DNA of 64,000 nt from Nicotiana tabacum (taxonomy: Eukaryota > Streptophyta > Magnoliopsida > Solanales > Solanaceae). The translations under genes and the position numbers were made by a program. Position 1 is the first letter of the stretch. Each line of letters starts with the position of its first letter. The DNA lies in NCBI RefSeq assembly GCF_000715075.1, contig NC_134084.1:96824411-96888410 (forward strand), written 5' to 3'. A model generated the notes under the pieces. The model saw only the letters and a program-made list of their open reading frames with translations. It did not search any database and had not been told where the DNA came from. This document shows positions 60,208 to 64,000 of this stretch, piece by piece.

Positions 60208-61500
60208 TTCGGGCAGATTGGATACGGGTGAGAAAAAAAACAACTAATTCAGAGAAAACATATCCTTTTTTTTTCTTTTGCTTTTTCTTAAAAGGTGATG
60301 AAACATGTAAAATCTTTTGGATTTTCTTTTTCCTTTTTTTTTTATTTTTTGATTTTTCAAAAATGATAAAAAGTGCAAAGAATTTTCTTTGAATTTTTCA
60401 TTTTTTTAAAAAAATTTGTTTTTTTAATGAAAATGTGACAAAACACAACCGGGCCCTATTTGCTTTATCTTCGCACTTCACCCTCTCTTTTCCCTTTTTC
60501 CTTTTCATTCACTCTCAATTATCATTGGTCCGCCAAATGACCCTTTTACCCCTGAAGGAATGCAACATGTAGCACATAGGATGCATCAAGATGGTCTTTT
60601 TCATTTCAGGTTGCTAGCCCTAGACAGACCCAACCCCTGTGTTGAGTCCTCTAAGTCAAATGCAACATGATGCAAATAATCGTTCCTACTAGGTATCCGG
60701 CATGAAGTCATGTTATTTTATGTTCAAAACCTTAGTCAGTGTTCTAGACTGTGTACCCGAGCGGACAACTCAAGTCGAGGAGGGGGCAACTTACCGGGAA
60801 CCAAAAGGCCATCCGGCTTCGTAACTTGTCCGAGCCTCTTTTTTATTTTAGGGTATAACACTAACAGAATAGGGGGTCTCAACCAGTAAGCACATCCCCG
60901 GAGGTGAAGAGAGAAGGGTTCGGCACAGTTTATATATACAGTCAAATAATATCAAAGCGGTAAAAGCATCATTTAGCACATTAGGCTCAAACATGTAAAA
61001 ATCAGATAAAGCCAATCACAAAATATAACGTGGTGGTTAGCTGTAAGCACGTGATTTTTGCCCTATATGAGAATTACTCCCAAAAAATTCAAAAAATAAA
61101 ATAATTTTCCTTGGTGTGCAATTTTGTGATATTTTGAATAATTATTTGTATTTATCTGTGCATGTTTATTTGCTAAATTAATAAAAAATACAAAAATATG
61201 TCGCATTTTGCATGTAGGATTTAATTCTACAATTTGTTAGTAATTAAGTTTGTTTACAAAAAAAATAAAAATTTACAAAAATAGGCATCGTTTGCATTTT
61301 TAGCATTTAATGTCCAAATATACAATTTTATGCTTAATTATTACTTAATTCTGCGTTAATTGTTATTGGGAGTTAATTTGCGCTTTTATAACTTAATTTA
61401 GTTCTTAAATAATAGTTTAAGTATTTTTTAGTTTTAGAAAAATAAAAGAAGAAAAGAGAGCGAAAATATAAAGAAAGTCGGAATTGGACCTCTTCTTCGA

Positions 61501-61670
61501 TTTCAAGCCACAGACCCAAAAAATGGCCCAATCTTCCCAAACGACCCAGTCCATTTCGAACTGGGTCGACCCAGTCCAGTACCAACAACCCAACTCCCCC
61601 TCTTCATTTTCATTTTTCATTTTTTACAAAAACAAAAACAAAACAAAAAAAAAAAAAACCAAAACCCTAA
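61501..61670 (+). promoter_or_regulatory. TGGGCC box, palindrome and telo-box in LTR5
   Basis: GGCCCA lies near 61525, the palindrome ACTGGGTCGACCCAGT at 61560-61575 and telo-box AAACCCTAA at 61662-61670. A C-run follows, and the ATG of the open frame is at 61701, 31 bp after the telo-box. Confidence 0.6.
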
Positions 61671-61700
61671 AAAACTAAGAAAGGATCCCCCCCCCCCATT

Positions 61701-62174
61701 TTGGCTTCTTCTTCCCCAAACTCAAAAACACCTCCCATGGCTTCCCTTTACTTTCTTCTTCGTCCACACAAACACCCTCGCGTCCAAACGACCCCCCCGT
61801 CCTCCATTAAAACCACACAACCACCTTCAAGCTCGAACTCGACAACCATGGTCGCCACTGCTGCGTCTTCGTCATCAACGACCAGTCCCATCGACTCCCT
61901 TTCACCATCGTCGTTTCTACTGCTGAGCCAGTCCTCAACTTCACGTCCCAACAGTCCACCTGCTGCTCGCGCTACTGCTACTGCTTCATCTTCTTCTTTG
62001 TCTTCGTCATCGCCCACCTCCAATAGCCTCACCATCTTGCCCAAACGACCCTTCATTCCCCGTCAAGCAGCAGCTATTGCTGCTGCATCGTCCAGCCTCA
62101 TCGTCCAGCTTCGTCGTCCGCTTCAAGCTCGACACCCTCCTGCTGTCACTACCCTCGTCAACCCATCGCCATAG
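61701..62174 (+). CDS. Ser/Ala/Thr-rich hypothetical protein in LTR5 U3 (157 aa), doubtful
   Basis: The longest version of the U3 frame: MASSSPNSKTPPMASLYFLL at the start, then Ser/Thr/Pro-rich and Ala-rich runs, no membrane segment, no known domain. It begins just after a telo-box and ends about 500 bp before a candidate intron (62673-62796: donor G|GTTAGT, acceptor TTTTCAG|ATTT). LTR3 and LTR4 have the same start but stop at 74 codons because of a one-base difference. It lies upstream of the LTR TATA box, so element transcripts would carry it only at their 3' end. It may be a captured host first exon or simply a stop-poor CAG/CTG-like sequence. Low confidence that a protein is made. Confidence 0.25.
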   Translation: MASSSPNSKTPPMASLYFLLRPHKHPRVQTTPPSSIKTTQPPSSSNSTTMVATAASSSSTTSPIDSLSPSSFLLLSQSSTSRPNSPPAARATATASSSSLSSSSPTSNSLTILPKRPFIPRQAAAIAAASSSLIVQLRRPLQARHPPAVTTLVNPSP

Positions 62175-63432
62175 CTGCCCTCCCATGGTGGAAACCCCAC
62201 TGCAAACGACCCCTCCTTCCAGCTCTTCCATGCTGCCCGCAGCTGCCCCATGATCGATCTTTCTGCTTCATCTTCTTCGTTTCGTCGACTTCGAGTTGGG
62301 TGGTAGAGCTCCCGAGCTCCAGCCATGGACGCGGCGTCGCTTCACTGCTCCTGTTTCGGCGTCAAGCTGCGTCTGCTTCAGACGCTTCACTGCTGCGTAC
62401 TGTCGTTGACGACTCCATGAGTCATGTTTGTTGCTCACCATCGTACTCTTGTTGACGATGCAAGGCAGTCCGGTTAAAGTCCGGCAAAGTTCGAGGGTTT
62501 ATCGTCGAATCTAGATCCTTCGTCGAGCTTTACATGACGAGTTGTTTGGTCGAGGTATTGCTTCTGTTGTTGCTTCATTCTTTGTACATGAATGCTTCGT
62601 CAAAATCTGGAATGACATGGTTGTTTGGTCGAGGTTTGTCGAAACAGTCCGTACATATTTCATATCGATCCGGTTAGTAGATTTTGAGTTTAATTTTTGT
62701 CCGTGTTTCATTTTGATATTTCTCGAATCTAAAATCGGTAGATATTTGATTTTTGGTTTTGTTCATGTTCATATGTTTTGTTGAATTAATTTTCAGATTT
62801 CAAATGGAAATTTAATTAGTGGTTTTTCATGTTTATTTCATGTTTGTTTTATGGTTTAGGTAAGAATTTGTTAGTTTGATGTTTGTTAGATTCAAATTGA
62901 AATTTAATTGATTATTTCTTCAATTTGTTTCATGTTGTTATATATTTTCCAGAAATTATTAATGTTGGTTTAATCATTTAATTCGTCATGTTTGTTGTGT
63001 TAAAATAGACTCATTCATGTTCATACTTTGTTTGATTGTTCTTGAATCCGAAATTTGTATAGTTTGATTTCTTGTTTATTACTTATGATTATTTCTTGAA
63101 TTTGTCTCATAATCTTGTTTAAGTTTAATATAGGAATTGTTTGTTGTAATGTTGTTAGAGTTGATTTTAAGTTCAATATTATTGAATTTGGAAATCTAAA
63201 TATACTTGTTTGATTGTTGTTGTTGAATCTGAAAATAGGATTGTTTGTTGCTAAAAAATATTGTTCAATCAAATTTTAGTTGTTCTTTGTTGTTCAATTT
63301 GTGTTCATGTGATTTGTTGTTGAAATGTTGAAGAAATCATGTTCATGTGATTTGTTGTTTGAATTTATGTAGAAATTGGTCATATTGGCTATATTTTGGT
63401 TGAGTGTGATTAATTGATTTGTTATAGCTGAT

Positions 63433-63510
63433 GGGGTAGTTTGGTAATTTGTAGTACGTTCAGGGGTAGTTTGGTAATTTCAGTAAGGTCGGAGGGGTAG
63501 TTTAGGAATT
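63433..63510 (+). repeat. 30-bp direct repeats upstream of the LTR5 TATA box
   Basis: GGGGTAGTTTGGTAATTT occurs at 63433 and 63463, with a third, degenerate copy at 63494. Equivalent repeats exist in all the LTRs. A second pair of repeats, GGGGGACAAAATNNAATGGGG, follows at about 63541 and 63650. Confidence 0.8.
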
Positions 63511-63773
63511 GTACATTTTGTAATTTTTTATGTGAAGCATGGGGGACAAAATGAAATGGGGTGGGTTGTGATATAGTTATTTAATATAAAGGGGGGACAA
63601 GACAAATTGTAGTGTGGGGGAATCTTGTATTTGTTTATGTTAGGCGTGGGGGACAAAATATAATGGGGTGGTGTGATATATTTATTTAATGTAATGAGGA
63701 TGAGTGGGAAGATAATGGGTTTGGTAGAGAAAATGGGTTGATTTTAATTGATTAAAAGATTTATGGGATGAGA

Positions 63774-63779
63774 TATAAG
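63774..63779 (+). promoter_or_regulatory. TATA box of LTR5
   Basis: TATAAG in GAGATATAAGTAGAGG. It lies about 2.73 kb from the LTR start, so U3 makes up most of the LTR. Confidence 0.6.
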
Positions 63780-64000
63780 TAGAGGTCTTGAAATCAGATT
63801 TTGGGGGAGAACACACGGACAGGACAAGACAGAAAAATACAGATAGAGAGAAAAAAAAATCTGACAGAGAGAAGAATACATAAATAGAGAGAACAAATCT
63901 GGAAGAGAAAAAAAAAAGAACAGACGACGGACAGAACAGAATACAGATAGAGAGGAAAAAATCTGACAGAAAGAGAATAAGAGAGAGAAAAAAGGGCTGA

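Larger units (their letters stand above)
53611..61041 (-). mobile_element. int4: internal domain (7.4 kb), primer site missing
   Basis: It has a polypurine tract (minus AAAGAGGGGAAGC) next to LTR4 and is collinear with int3 up to about 61030. It then breaks off before the primer site and meets LTR5 in the opposite orientation. Its minisatellite part is rearranged, with 36-37-bp units interspersed among 48-bp-type pieces. Confidence 0.8.
61042..64000 (+). mobile_element. LTR5, opposite orientation, runs off the window
   Basis: It starts TGTAAGCACGTG on the plus strand and continues through U3, the TATA box and about 0.2 kb of the transcribed part. It closely matches LTR3 and shares its indels. 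No polypurine tract precedes it; the upstream bases are AACGTGGTGGTTAGC. The far end and any partner are outside the window. Confidence 0.85.

Noticed and set aside
1..64000. tRNA and rRNA genes
   Set aside because: No cloverleaf-like gene or rRNA core sequence was noticed on either strand. The only tRNA-related sequences are the primer sites.

Overview
This is nuclear DNA of a plant, very probably a nightshade and most likely Nicotiana. The reasons are the AT-rich composition, plant Ty3/gypsy retrotransposons with very long LTRs, short plant inverted-repeat transposons (MITEs), and dispersed repeats I recognise from Solanaceae. I see no intact host gene, no rRNA or tRNA gene and no CRISPR array. 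Nearly everything is mobile-element sequence, and most open frames are chance openings.

Positions 1-20362 are a patchwork of old insertions. The left edge holds the gag, protease and start of reverse transcriptase of a decayed Tekay/Del-type chromovirus on the minus strand, with its initiator-Met primer site and a 3-kb LTR. Two more LTR pieces of the same broad TGTCACGACCC family lie near 11.9-14.5 kb and 14.9-16.0 kb. Between them are a 0.4-kb MITE, a TIR element carrying a 43-bp minisatellite, a 0.96-kb element with TIRs of about 120 bp, a Stowaway-like MITE, and a broken gag-like gene with its own TATA box.

Positions 20363-64000 are one cluster of a large non-autonomous LTR retrotransposon with no gag or pol. 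In minus-strand sense it reads LTR (about 4.2 kb), primer site, non-coding internal domain (4-8 kb), polypurine tract, LTR, and so on. On the plus strand the order is LTR1, int1, LTR2, int2, truncated LTR3, int3, LTR4, int4, then LTR5 in the opposite orientation running off the right edge. The primer site (TGGCGACTCTGCTGGGG), the LTR size and the tandem repeats next to the polypurine tract fit the Ogre/Tat lineage. The lack of coding capacity makes it a LARD-like derivative. LTR1 sits inside the gag-like pseudogene.

The internal domains carry three minisatellite families (61, 48 and 36-37 bp) in different copy numbers. They also hold a recurring two-stem motif (CTACG...CGTAG around an inner hairpin) in four sequence classes and 12 copies. 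The inner stems differ in sequence but stay paired, and this is the most notable signal in the window. The U3 of every LTR carries a block resembling a plant gene promoter and first exon: TGGGCC boxes, a 16-bp palindrome, a telo-box, a Ser/Ala-rich open frame, and a candidate intron.
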